64,000 nt of DNA, from the NCBI RefSeq assembly GCF_963665245.1, contig NZ_OY762267.1:4639552-4703551 (forward strand), in the 5' to 3' direction. Source of the DNA: an uncultured Paludibaculum sp. (GTDB lineage: Bacteria > Acidobacteriota > Terriglobia > Bryobacterales > Bryobacteraceae). The first letter of the stretch is position 1, and each line of letters opens with the position of its first letter. The notes beneath the pieces are model-generated. The model did not search any database. It was given only the letters and a program-made list of their open reading frames with translations, and was not told the DNA's origin. A program made the position numbers and the translations under genes. This document shows, piece after piece, positions 41,499 to 50,522 of this stretch.

Positions 41499-42263
41499 AT
41501 GGCTAGTGCGATCATCAAGGAAAAGAATGCCCGCGGCGCGGAGCTGAAGCAGAACAACATCGTCATCCGGACGTACGACCTCTGGAAAACCTATGTCATG
41601 GGCGACCAGGAGATCCACGCCGTGTCGGGTGTCGATGTTGAGATCAAGCGCGGCGAGTATGTCGCCATCATGGGACCTTCCGGCTCCGGCAAGTCCACCC
41701 TGATGAACCTCATCGGTTGCCTCGATACCCCCACCAAGGGCGACTACTACATCAACGGCAACCTGGTCAGCGAGATGTCGGACGACGAGCTCGCCCGCAT
41801 CCGGAACAAGGAAATCGGTTTCGTCTTCCAGACGTTCAACCTGCTGCCCCGCGCCACGGCACTGCACAACGTTGAACTACCGCTCATCTACTCCGGCATT
41901 CCGGCCGAAGAACGGCTGGAGCGCGCCAAGCACGCCCTGCGCATCACCGACCTCGAACGACGCATGTACCACAAGCCGAACGAGCTCTCCGGCGGTCAGC
42001 GCCAGCGTGTCGCCATCGCCCGGGCCCTGGTGAATGACCCGTCCATTCTGCTGGCCGACGAACCCACGGGCAACCTGGACTCCGCCACCAGCGTGGAGAT
42101 CATGGCGTTGTTCGAGCGGCTCTACACCCAGGGCAATACCATCGTCCTGGTCACTCACGAGCGCGACATCGCCGAGTACGCCCACCGCATCATCACCATC
42201 CGTGACGGTAAGGTCTCCCGCGATGAGATCAACCCGCATCCGGCGGCGACGCTCAACCGCTAA
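41499..42263 (+). CDS. MacB/LolD-type ABC transporter ATP-binding protein
   Basis: A 254-residue ATPase. Walker A is GPSGSGKST (about 59-67), the signature is LSGGQRQR, Walker B is ILLADEPTGNLD, and the H-loop is LVTHERD. About 20 extra N-terminal residues precede the core. It belongs to the MacB/LolD/FtsE branch that drives extraction or tripartite efflux with FtsX-type permeases. It is coupled by position to the HlyD adaptor. Downstream lies the convergent tesA, so its permease must be encoded elsewhere, perhaps the ADOP permease at 46432. Confidence 0.93.
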   Translation: MASAIIKEKNARGAELKQNNIVIRTYDLWKTYVMGDQEIHAVSGVDVEIKRGEYVAIMGPSGSGKSTLMNLIGCLDTPTKGDYYINGNLVSEMSDDELARIRNKEIGFVFQTFNLLPRATALHNVELPLIYSGIPAEERLERAKHALRITDLERRMYHKPNELSGGQRQRVAIARALVNDPSILLADEPTGNLDSATSVEIMALFERLYTQGNTIVLVTHERDIAEYAHRIITIRDGKVSRDEINPHPAATLNR

Positions 42264-42272
42264 CTCCACTTT

Positions 42273-42298
42273 GGGCCGGCGATGCCTACCGCCGGCCC
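42273..42298. terminator. Hairpin between convergent ABC ATPase and tesA genes
   Basis: A 9-bp perfect stem GGGCCGGCG (42273-42281) pairs with CGCCGGCCC (42290-42298). The right arm lies in the last codons of tesA and the loop contains its stop codon. There is no strong T tract. Confidence 0.45.
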
Positions 42299-42990
42299 CC
42301 GCCCTTCAACAGCGGCTCGAGATACTTCATCACCGTCCCCGCCACCATCTCCGTACCCTTCGCCGTGGGGTGCAGCCCGTCTCTCTGCATCAGTTCCGGC
42401 CTGGTCGCAACACCATCCAGGAAGAAGGGGATCATCGTCAGCTTCCTGGTCCGGGTGAGTTCGTGGAACACCTTTTCGAAGTTGCGGATATAGTCCGGGC
42501 CGTAGTTGCGCGGCAGAGTCATCCCGCACAGGATCACCTGCGCGCCCGCCTTCTGGAACGCATCCACCATCTCGGTCAGGTTCGCCCCGGTCGATTCCAC
42601 TGGCAGGCCGCGCAGACCGTCGTTCGCCCCCAGTTCCAGAATCACGAAGGCCGGCTTCAGCCGCAGCGCTTCCGCCACGCGCGTCACTCCGCCATCCGTC
42701 GTATCGCCGCTGATGCCCTGGTTCACCACACGGTACTGATACCCCTTGGCGTCCAGCTTCCTCTGCAGGAAATCCGCGTAGCTCAGCCCCGGCTCCAGCC
42801 CGTATCCGGCCGTCAGGCTATCGCCGAAGGCCACAATCACCGGCCGCGCATCAGCCGGCTGTGCTGGCGGAGCGGGGACTTCGGCCGGCGGCTTCGTGCT
42901 GGCGGCGGGCTCCGGCTTCGGTTCGGGTGCCGAGCATCCGGCCATCAGCAGCACGGCGGCGACCCAGCCCAGTTTCCATGGCAAGCGCAT
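42286..42990 (-). CDS. tesA: TesA-like GDSL esterase/acyl-CoA thioesterase I, lipoprotein
   Basis: A 234-residue SGNH hydrolase starting at ATG 42990; the longer frame overlaps the divergent ATPase gene. The signal peptide ends in a lipobox (LLMAGC, Cys19), so unlike E. coli TesA it should be a lipoprotein. A proline-rich linker (about 22-47) precedes the catalytic domain: GDSLTAGYG with S58, GISGDTTDGG, ELGANDGLRG, and DGLHPTAKG with the Asp-His pair. It is divergent from an ATPase-permease pair, matching the E. coli order tesA / ybbA-ybbP. Confidence 0.9.
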   Translation of the reverse strand: MRLPWKLGWVAAVLLMAGCSAPEPKPEPAASTKPPAEVPAPPAQPADARPVIVAFGDSLTAGYGLEPGLSYADFLQRKLDAKGYQYRVVNQGISGDTTDGGVTRVAEALRLKPAFVILELGANDGLRGLPVESTGANLTEMVDAFQKAGAQVILCGMTLPRNYGPDYIRNFEKVFHELTRTRKLTMIPFFLDGVATRPELMQRDGLHPTAKGTEMVAGTVMKYLEPLLKGGGRR

Positions 42991-43054
42991 CCCAGATCGG
43001 ATTTTCAAGAATGAAAGGCCCTCAACTGCAATCATAAGGGAAGTACCTGCAAGC

Positions 43055-43753
43055 ATGGCTAAATCCATCCTCTCCCTCCGCGGCGTCACCAAGTCCATCG
43101 ACACCGGAACGCACCGCGTCCAGATCCTGCGCGGCATTGAGTTGGATATCCAGGAAGGCGAATTCGTGGCCATCATGGGCGCCTCCGGCTCAGGCAAATC
43201 CACGCTGCTGGGCCTGTTGGCGGGCCTGGATGCCCCCACCACGGGCACCATCCATCTCGATGGACAGGAGATCGCCCACCTGGGTGAAGACGCGCTGGCG
43301 GACCTGCGTGGCCGCAAGATCGGCTTCGTCTTCCAGAGCTACCAACTCATTCCCACCCTGACGGCCGAAGAGAACGTTCTGCTGCCCGCCGAACTGGCCG
43401 GCGACACTTCCCCCGCCGCCACCGCCCGCGCCCGCCAGCTACTCGACACCGTGGGTCTGGAAGACCGCCGTGAACACTACCCTGTCCAGCTCTCCGGCGG
43501 CGAACAGCAGCGCGTCGCCCTCGCCCGCGCCTTCATGCGCCGGCCGCCGCTACTGCTCGCCGACGAACCCACCGGCAACCTCGACTCCGTCAACGGCCGC
43601 CAGATCCTCGATCTCCTCCTCTCCATGAACCGCAGCGAAGGTGCCACCCTCGTACTCGTCACCCACGACCGCGAGCTCGCCACGTACGCCACCCGCATCA
43701 TCACCCTCAAGGACGGCTCTGTCGTCTCGGACGAACGCAAGGAAGCCGCCTGA
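43055..43753 (+). CDS. ybbA: YbbA-like ABC transporter ATP-binding protein
   Basis: A 232-residue ATPase. ATG 43055 begins directly at the domain (MAKSILSLRGVTKSIDTG); the upstream frame overlaps tesA. Walker A is GASGSGKST (about 42-50), the signature is LSGGEQQR, and Walker B is PLLLADEPTGNLD. Its stop overlaps the permease start (TGATG), so it is co-translated with the YbbP-like permease. In E. coli YbbA-YbbP with TesA are thought to handle lipid-related or hydrophobic substrates; the exact role is unproven. Confidence 0.92.
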   Translation: MAKSILSLRGVTKSIDTGTHRVQILRGIELDIQEGEFVAIMGASGSGKSTLLGLLAGLDAPTTGTIHLDGQEIAHLGEDALADLRGRKIGFVFQSYQLIPTLTAEENVLLPAELAGDTSPAATARARQLLDTVGLEDRREHYPVQLSGGEQQRVALARAFMRRPPLLLADEPTGNLDSVNGRQILDLLLSMNRSEGATLVLVTHDRELATYATRIITLKDGSVVSDERKEAA

Positions 43754-46326
43754 TGTTCCAATCCGCTGCCTGGCGTATGGCGTGGCGCGAAGCCCGTGCC
43801 TCCGCTCCCAAGTTTGTCTTCGTCATTTTCGGCGTCGCCGCCGGCGTAGGTGCGCTCACCGGGGTCCGCGGTTTCTCCGCCGCCTTCCACGAGGCCCTGC
43901 GCCGCGAGGCTCGCACCCTGATGGCGGCCGACCTCACCATCCGCCAGTTCACTCCCTTCTCTCCGGCGCAGGACGCCGAGATTCAATCCTGGCTCAAGAA
44001 GGGCGCCCAACTCACCCGCATCACTGAGACTGTCTCCATGCTCAGTGCCGAGGGCGCCACCCCTGCTCTCGTCTCGGTGAAGGCCGTTGATCCGAACGCC
44101 TACCCCTACTACGGTAAGGTCCGTCTGGATCCCGAGCAGCCGCTGTCCAAGGCCCTCACCCCCGACACCGTCGCCGTTTCCGACGATCTCCTGCTGCGCC
44201 TGAATCTCTCCGTCGGATCCACGGTCAAGCTCGGCGAGGCGCAGTTCCGCGTTTGTGGTGTCGTCCGCATGGAGCCCGACCGCATGACCGGCTCCCTCAA
44301 CGTCGGCCCGCGCATCATGATCACGCGGGAAGGCCTCGACCGCACCGGCCTCATGACCTTCGGCTCGCGCGCCTCGCACCGCTTCCTCTTCAAGCTGCCG
44401 GCGCAGGGCATTCCAGTGGCGCAGATGTTCGACGCGCTCAAGAAGGCGTTCCCGGAATCGATGGTGGTGGACTACCGCGACACGCATCCGCTCATCACGC
44501 GAGCACTCGACCGTTCCACTACATTCCTCAGCCTGGTATCGCTCATCGCCTTGATCGTCGGCGCCCTGGGCGTCGCTACCGCGATCTATTCGCATATCCA
44601 GCAGCGCCTGGACACCATCGCGATCCTGAAGTGCCTGGGTGCCCGGTCGTCTCAGGTCATTCGCATCTACACCCTGCAAACGCTCCTGCTGGGCCTCACC
44701 GGAGGACTCGCGGGCGTGGCTGTGGGCGGAATTGTGCAGCGCCTGTTCCCCATCCTGCTGGCCCGCTACTTCCAGTTTCAGAGCATTCCGTGGAACCCGT
44801 CGTTCGCCGTCGAAGGCATCCTCGCCGGAGTCCTGGTCACCCTGCTGTTCACAATTCCCCCGCTGCTGGCCGTGCGCCAGATCAAGCCCGCCCTCATCTT
44901 CCGGCGCGAAATGGCCGAGGTGAAGCCGAAGATCCTGAAGCGTCTGCGAATGCAGTGGCCCGCGATCCTCAGCGGACTACTGATCCTCGGAGGGCTCGGC
45001 GGAGTCGCTGCCTGGCTGGCCGAGTCCGTCAAAATGGGCTCCTACTTCGTTGGCGGCCTGGCTGTTGCTCTCCTTCTCCTTGCCGCCGTAGCCTGGCTCC
45101 TCCTCCGCGGCCTGAAACTCTTCCTCCGTTGGACTCCGGTCCGCCTACCAGTGGCTCTGCGCCACGGCATGGCCAACCTCTACCGCCCCGGCAACCACGC
45201 CACCAGTGTCCTGGTCGCCCTCGGCATCGGCGTAATGTTCACGCTCACCATCTATCTGGTGCAGAAATCGTTGCTCGTTGAGGTCGCCGGAGCCGCGCCC
45301 AAGGGCTCGCCCAACGTCCTGATGATCAACATCACCAGTCGCGACGAGGCGGCCGTGAAGCAGTTCCTCGACGCCCGCACCGATCTCACGACCAAGCCGA
45401 CCCTGACCCCCTTGATCGCGGCGCGGCTCCTCTCCATCAACGGAACTGCGATTGAGGACCTGAACCTGTCCATGCCGGGCCCGCCCGGCAACGACGACAA
45501 GGGCGGCCCGCGCCGCCGCCGCCGATCCTTCACAACGCAGGTGACCTGGTCTGACAAGAAGCTCGACGACCTCGTCATTCGCAAAGGAGCATGGTGGAAG
45601 CCCGGCGAAAAGAGCCCTGTGGTGTCGGTCTCGGAACGTACTGCCACCAACCTGCGCATCGAGCCCGGCAACACCCTGCACTGGAGCTCCGTGGGCCGTG
45701 AGTTCGACGTGAAAGTCGTTTCCATCCACCGTGTCGAGGCGATCCGCTTTGGAGGCGAGCCGGACTTTATCTTCAACCCCGCCGCCCTCGAAGGCCTGCC
45801 CACCCAATGGTTCGGAGCCGTACGTCTGCCGCCGGCCAAGGTCTCGACCTTCCAGCGCGACGCCTACAAGCAGTTCCCGACCGTCACGGTCATCAACGCC
45901 GCCGATGTAATGAACATCGTCCAGGAGGTTGTGGATCAGGTAGCCCTGGTGATCCGCTTCATCTCGGCCTTCGCGATCCTGGCGGGCGCGATCATCCTGG
46001 CTTCGACGGTGGCGGGCACGCGTCTCCGCCGCAGCCGCGAATCGGCGGTCCTCAAGACGATCGGAGCCCGCCGCAATGTGCTGGTCTCGATCTTCTCCGT
46101 GGAGTTCGCGATTCTGGGCGCGGTAGCGGGCCTGATGGGCGGTGTCATGGCGACGGTCTTCGCGAGAGTGCTGCTGCTCCGCCTGCTGGACGCCCGGTTC
46201 CAGTTCGAACTGCTGCCCAACGCGGCCACGATAGCCCTGACGACGCTATTGGCAGTAGTAGCAGGCTGGACCGCGTCCATCAGGATCCTAAAGCAGAGAC
46301 CGCTGGAAGTGTTGCGGGACGAATAG
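43753..46326 (+). CDS. ybbP: YbbP-like ABC transporter permease (FtsX/MacB domains, 857 residues)
   Basis: A large type VII-like permease. It has an N-terminal anchor (FVFVIFGVAAGVGALTGV), a periplasmic domain, an FtsX core (LVSLIALIVGALGVATAIYS), additional central spans (FVGGLAVALLLLAAVAWLLL), a second periplasmic domain including the basic GGPRRRRRSF, and a final FtsX core (FISAFAILAGAIILASTVAG, RSRESAVLKTIGARRNVLVS). The overlapping start with the ATPase gene fixes the partner. The duplicated FtsX architecture and the neighbouring tesA support the YbbP assignment. Confidence 0.92.
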   Translation: MFQSAAWRMAWREARASAPKFVFVIFGVAAGVGALTGVRGFSAAFHEALRREARTLMAADLTIRQFTPFSPAQDAEIQSWLKKGAQLTRITETVSMLSAEGATPALVSVKAVDPNAYPYYGKVRLDPEQPLSKALTPDTVAVSDDLLLRLNLSVGSTVKLGEAQFRVCGVVRMEPDRMTGSLNVGPRIMITREGLDRTGLMTFGSRASHRFLFKLPAQGIPVAQMFDALKKAFPESMVVDYRDTHPLITRALDRSTTFLSLVSLIALIVGALGVATAIYSHIQQRLDTIAILKCLGARSSQVIRIYTLQTLLLGLTGGLAGVAVGGIVQRLFPILLARYFQFQSIPWNPSFAVEGILAGVLVTLLFTIPPLLAVRQIKPALIFRREMAEVKPKILKRLRMQWPAILSGLLILGGLGGVAAWLAESVKMGSYFVGGLAVALLLLAAVAWLLLRGLKLFLRWTPVRLPVALRHGMANLYRPGNHATSVLVALGIGVMFTLTIYLVQKSLLVEVAGAAPKGSPNVLMINITSRDEAAVKQFLDARTDLTTKPTLTPLIAARLLSINGTAIEDLNLSMPGPPGNDDKGGPRRRRRSFTTQVTWSDKKLDDLVIRKGAWWKPGEKSPVVSVSERTATNLRIEPGNTLHWSSVGREFDVKVVSIHRVEAIRFGGEPDFIFNPAALEGLPTQWFGAVRLPPAKVSTFQRDAYKQFPTVTVINAADVMNIVQEVVDQVALVIRFISAFAILAGAIILASTVAGTRLRRSRESAVLKTIGARRNVLVSIFSVEFAILGAVAGLMGGVMATVFARVLLLRLLDARFQFELLPNAATIALTTLLAVVAGWTASIRILKQRPLEVLRDE

Positions 46327-46415
46327 TATTTCGCTCGTCGCCAGCCCGGATGGGATACTCCCCAGTCTCTTCTCGCGCAACCGCTGGCGTAGTAGCGGGA
46401 ACTCTGCCCTTCGGA

Positions 46416-46421
46416 TATCAT
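46416..46421 (+). promoter_or_regulatory. Candidate -10 element (TATCAT) before the ADOP permease
   Basis: TATCAT lies 10 nt before ATG 46432, and no Shine-Dalgarno is present, compatible with a very short or absent leader. Confidence 0.35.
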
Positions 46422-46431
46422 TCCAAACAGT

Positions 46432-48870
46432 ATGTTTTCGACCGACCTGCGCTACGCTCTCCGGCTGATGCGGCGCAGCCCTGGCTTCACGGCAGTGGCG
46501 GTACTCTCCCTCGCCCTCGGCATTGGCGCTAATACAGCGATTTACAGCCTCTACTACACCATCATGCTCCGTCAACTGCCGGTTGCCCATCCTGAGCAAC
46601 TGGTGGAGTTTCTGTTCAGCGACGACCCCGGCCAGGTCCGCGACGATGGCTATTGGGATTGGGACAGGTACGAGTACATCCGTGATCACAATCACGTTCT
46701 CTCGGCCTTGACTGGCACGTCGTTCGACAATCTGGCCAGCCTGCGAGTGGAGGGGTCTGACCCGGACACGGTCATCGAAGAGAGCGTTCTGGGGAACTAC
46801 TTCGAGGTGCTCGGCCTGAAGCCGGCCATCGGCCGCTTGACCACGCCCGATGATGTTCCGGCCAGTGGTGAGGCAGAAGCCGCCGTGGTCAGTTGGTCGT
46901 GGTGGAATAGCCGCCTCCATCGTGATCCGTCCATCCTGGGCAGGCGCATCTTGGTGAACGATCGGCCGAGGACTGTCGTCGGCGTGGCACCGCAGGGGTA
47001 CTCTGGCCCGCGTGTTGGGTCCCGTACTGACGTCTGGATCCCCTATCAGAAAGACACCGTGCGCCTGCTCGCCCGCATCAAGCCCGGTGTCACGCGGCAA
47101 CAGGCCCAGGCGGAGATGCGTGTGTTGCTCCAGTCCCTGGTGGAGCAAAAGGCCGCCCGGAACCACACCAAGGTCAAGCCGATCCAACTCGATGTGGAGC
47201 CGGCGGGCGCCGGATTCGCCCGGGTGCGGGAGCAGTACGGCAAGGCGTTGATACTGCTGTTGGGGGTGGTCGGATTTCTTCTGCTGCTGGCGTGCATCAA
47301 CATGGCAAGCCTGCTGCTGGCACGGTCGGCTGGGCGCCAGAGGGAGCTCGCGGTGCGCGTCGGACTGGGAGCCGGACGCGGTCAACTGGTGCGGCAGATG
47401 CTTACCGAAGCGTTGATGCTGTCCGCCGCCGGGACCCTGGCGGGCATGCTGTTGGCGTATGCCGGCACGGGCATCCTGGTGCGCATCATGGCGAGCGGCC
47501 GGGCGTTCGAGCACATCGACCTGGAAGTGCACCCTGATTTTCAACTGCTCGCGGTGACCACGGCGATCGGCATTCTTACGGCGTTCCTGTTCGGCCTCGC
47601 TCCCGCGATGTATGCCTTCCGCGCCACACCTGCCAACGCGCTGCGGCAAAGCGGACGCGGCGGTGATACGTGGTTCTGGCGCCTGTTCGGAAAATCTTTG
47701 GTGGCGGCTCAGGTGGCGCTCTCCATCTTTCTGATCGCTGGAACCGCGGTCTTTCTCGGCCACCTGTCCAGACTGCGAAATCTCGAGTTAGGCTTTCGCA
47801 GCGACCACGTCCTGCTGATGACTCTCGATCCTGACCACAGCAGTCATAGAGGCAAATCCCTGGCCGCGCCATACCAACGGCTGTTGGAACGGCTCCAAAG
47901 CATTCCGGGAGTGCGCTCGGCGTCCATCACCGCCTGCACGCCGCTCCAGGGCTGCGGGACTGGCAGCCGCTTTCTGAACGCCGAAGGATTTGTGGAGCAA
48001 CCGGAGCAGCGCCTGCGCCCCGCAATCTACTTTGTTACCCCGCGGTACTTCGAAACGCTGGGCGTCCCGCTGCTTGCCGGACGCGATTTCAGCTCGCGCG
48101 ATGTCGGCCATAGGCGAGCGGTTATTATCAGCAACTCCGTGGCGCGACACTACTTCCCAGGCCAAAACCCCATCGGCCGGAACATCACAGTGGTTCACGA
48201 TCCGCGCCCGTTGCCGTTCGGCGACGATCAGCCCTACGAAATCATCGGAGTGGCCGGCGATGTCAAACCGTTCGAACTTCGCGACGCACCATACCCAACC
48301 ATGTACTTCGATATGTTCCAGGTGGACCACGTGTTCGATCAGTTTCAAGTTCGTACCAGCGCCGACCCGGCCGCTATGGCCGAAGCCGCGCGACGGTTGG
48401 TACGCGAAGTGCTCCCGGATATGCCTGTCAAACGCCTGACTACACTGGAGGCTCAAGTCGACTCGAACATCGTGCCCGAGCGCCTGATCGCGATGCTGTC
48501 GGAGCTCTTTGGCGGTCTGGCAGCCGTATTGGCAGGCATCGGAATCTACGGGTTGCTCGCGTTCAGTGTGGCGCGGCGGACGAACGAGATCGGTGTCCGC
48601 ATGGCACTGGGCGCGACGGCCGGCGACGTCAGACGGCTTGTGTTGCGAGACACTATGAGCTTGCTGTGCGCGGGGCTGGTGGTCGGATCGTTCCTGGCCG
48701 TATGGGGCCGGTCGCTGGCCGTCAGCCTGGTGCGGGACCTCAACCCGAAGAGTGCAGGTCCGCTTGCCTTAGCCGCCGGCGCGATTGCAGCCGTCGCGCT
48801 GCTGGCGTCATATGTCCCGGCGCGACGCGCAACTCGTGTGGACCCGATCGAAGCGCTACGCCATGAGTAG
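46432..48870 (+). CDS. ADOP-family duplicated orphan permease (MacB_PCD + FtsX, twice)
   Basis: An 812-residue permease typical of Acidobacteria. N-terminal signature DLRYALRLMRRSPGFTAVAV then LALGIGANTAIYS, periplasmic MacB core, first FtsX domain (LLLGVVGFLLLLACINMAS, RQRELAVRVGLGAGRGQLV), a second anchor (LVAAQVALSIFLIAGTAVFL), second periplasmic core, and final FtsX domain (GIGIYGLLAFSVARRTNEIG, ending TRVDPIEALRHE). Such proteins usually lack a dedicated ATPase gene, hence orphan. They are presumed to act in export or envelope stress, with an ATPase in trans. It follows the ybbP gene by 105 bp. Confidence 0.92.
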   Translation: MFSTDLRYALRLMRRSPGFTAVAVLSLALGIGANTAIYSLYYTIMLRQLPVAHPEQLVEFLFSDDPGQVRDDGYWDWDRYEYIRDHNHVLSALTGTSFDNLASLRVEGSDPDTVIEESVLGNYFEVLGLKPAIGRLTTPDDVPASGEAEAAVVSWSWWNSRLHRDPSILGRRILVNDRPRTVVGVAPQGYSGPRVGSRTDVWIPYQKDTVRLLARIKPGVTRQQAQAEMRVLLQSLVEQKAARNHTKVKPIQLDVEPAGAGFARVREQYGKALILLLGVVGFLLLLACINMASLLLARSAGRQRELAVRVGLGAGRGQLVRQMLTEALMLSAAGTLAGMLLAYAGTGILVRIMASGRAFEHIDLEVHPDFQLLAVTTAIGILTAFLFGLAPAMYAFRATPANALRQSGRGGDTWFWRLFGKSLVAAQVALSIFLIAGTAVFLGHLSRLRNLELGFRSDHVLLMTLDPDHSSHRGKSLAAPYQRLLERLQSIPGVRSASITACTPLQGCGTGSRFLNAEGFVEQPEQRLRPAIYFVTPRYFETLGVPLLAGRDFSSRDVGHRRAVIISNSVARHYFPGQNPIGRNITVVHDPRPLPFGDDQPYEIIGVAGDVKPFELRDAPYPTMYFDMFQVDHVFDQFQVRTSADPAAMAEAARRLVREVLPDMPVKRLTTLEAQVDSNIVPERLIAMLSELFGGLAAVLAGIGIYGLLAFSVARRTNEIGVRMALGATAGDVRRLVLRDTMSLLCAGLVVGSFLAVWGRSLAVSLVRDLNPKSAGPLALAAGAIAAVALLASYVPARRATRVDPIEALRHE

Positions 48871-49105
48871 AGCAATGAGGATGCGAGGATTTGTGGCAAA
48901 CTCTCTCACCATACTCATGGCCGCAAGTGACGGTCCTATCATCTGGCCTCCGTTCGAACCACCGCGACGTCCTCAAAGGGCATTTCTACATCAGCGCCAC
49001 AGAACGTCCGACGCCACAGAACGGCTGTTATGCGGCGGGCCACACAAGATTTCATAAACCAACCGCAGTTTGCGCCGCCGCCCCGCATTCCGCACAATAG
49101 AACTC

Positions 49106-50503
49106 ATGAGTGACTCATCCCTTACGCCGCGCCGCGTCCCCACCGTGGAGACCTCCTTCCGCCGCATCCAGACCGAATTTCCAGTGCCGGAGTCACTCCC
49201 CATCCTGCAAAAGCTCCAGGACTTCGAAATCCGCGCCATGGCCGGCCAACCCCCTGTCGTCTGGGATCGCGCCGAAGGCTTCCAGGTCTACGACGCCTGG
49301 GGCAACATGTGGCTCGACTGGTCCTCCGGTGTCCTCATCACCAACGCCGGCCACGGCCGTAAGGAAATTGCCGACGCCGTCAGCGCCCAGGCCCAGTACA
49401 CGCTCCTCACCAACTACTGCTTTCCCTCAGCCATCCGCGCCGAACTGTGCGAACGCCTCGTCTCGCTCATGCCGGAGCCTCTCAAAAAGATCTTCCTCCT
49501 CACCACCGGCTCCGAGACCGTCGAGTTCGCGGTCAAAGTCGCCCGCATCCACGGCCACAAAATGGGCGGCCGCACCAAGAACGTCATCGTCTCGTTCGAC
49601 AAGGCCTTCCACGGCCGCACCCTCGGCTCCCAACAGGTGGGTGGCATCCCGGTATTGAAGGAGTGGATTGGCAACCTCGATCCCGGATTCGTTCAGGTCC
49701 CGTTTCCCGACGGTTTTTGGACCGAGGACACCAGCTTCGAGCTCTTCGAGCGCACCCTGGCCGAGCACGGCGTCGCCCCTAGCCAGGTCTGTGCCGTCAT
49801 CATGGAAACCTACCAGGGCGGTACCGCCGCCTTCGCCCCGGTCGAGTACATCAAGACCCTGCGCCAATGGTGCGACGGCCATCGCGCCCTGCTCGTCTTC
49901 GACGAGGTCCAGGCCGGCTTCGGCCGCACCGGCCGTCTGTGGGGCTTCGAACACTACGGCGTCCTGCCGGACCTCACCACCTGGGGCAAGGGCATCTCCA
50001 GTTCGCTACCCATCTCCGCCATCGTCGGTAAGCCGGAACTGATGGACCTGCCGAACCCGGGCTCCGCCTCGTCTACCCACACCGGCAACCCCGTCTGCTG
50101 CGCCGCCGCCCTGGCCAACGTCGATCTCATCGTGAAGGAAGAGTTGCCCCGCAATGCCGCCGCCGCCGGCGAAGTTCTCCAGCAGGGCCTGCGCGCCATC
50201 CAGGGGAAGTTCCCACAGGCCGGATACCTCGCTGGCAAGGGCCTGGTGGCCGGTCTGGCCTGCGTCAAGCCGCACAAGCAACCCGACGGCGAGCTGGCCC
50301 ACGCCATCGTCTGGCGCTGCGTCGAGAAAGGTCTGTTGATGTTCTCCCCAGTCGGCCCGGCCGGTTGCACCATCAAGATCGCCCCGCCTCTCAACATCAC
50401 CGCCGAAGCCATCCGCGAGGGCTGTGCCGTGCTGGAAGAAGCCTTCGCCGAAGTGCTGGCCGAGCGCGCCGCCGCTACGCCCGACGCCGTTGTGCAGGCC
50501 TGA
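49106..50503 (+). CDS. Class III pyridoxal-phosphate aminotransferase
   Basis: A 465-residue enzyme of the GabT/acetylornithine aminotransferase group. Landmarks: NYCFPSAIRAELCERLV, TTGSETVEFAVKVARIH, FDKAFHGRTLGSQQVGG, LVFDEVQAGFGRTGRLWGFE and the cofactor lysine in LTTWGKGISSSLPISA (about residue 295). ATG 49106 was chosen as the first codon giving MSDSSLTPRRVPTVET; the earlier frame is not supported. It lies 19 bp upstream of a Gfo/Idh dehydrogenase, so the pair may convert a keto-sugar or an amino compound in one pathway. The exact substrate is not deducible. Confidence 0.9.
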   Translation: MSDSSLTPRRVPTVETSFRRIQTEFPVPESLPILQKLQDFEIRAMAGQPPVVWDRAEGFQVYDAWGNMWLDWSSGVLITNAGHGRKEIADAVSAQAQYTLLTNYCFPSAIRAELCERLVSLMPEPLKKIFLLTTGSETVEFAVKVARIHGHKMGGRTKNVIVSFDKAFHGRTLGSQQVGGIPVLKEWIGNLDPGFVQVPFPDGFWTEDTSFELFERTLAEHGVAPSQVCAVIMETYQGGTAAFAPVEYIKTLRQWCDGHRALLVFDEVQAGFGRTGRLWGFEHYGVLPDLTTWGKGISSSLPISAIVGKPELMDLPNPGSASSTHTGNPVCCAAALANVDLIVKEELPRNAAAAGEVLQQGLRAIQGKFPQAGYLAGKGLVAGLACVKPHKQPDGELAHAIVWRCVEKGLLMFSPVGPAGCTIKIAPPLNITAEAIREGCAVLEEAFAEVLAERAAATPDAVVQA

Positions 50504-50522
50504 GTACCCACGGAGCCGTACC

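Noticed and set aside
42991..43317. N-terminal extension of the TesA-like protein
   Set aside because: Overlaps the divergent ATPase gene, while ATG 42990 gives a proper lipoprotein signal peptide.
46288..47763. 491-codon minus-strand frame opposite the ADOP permease
   Set aside because: The permease on the plus strand has clear family motifs throughout; the antisense frame has none.
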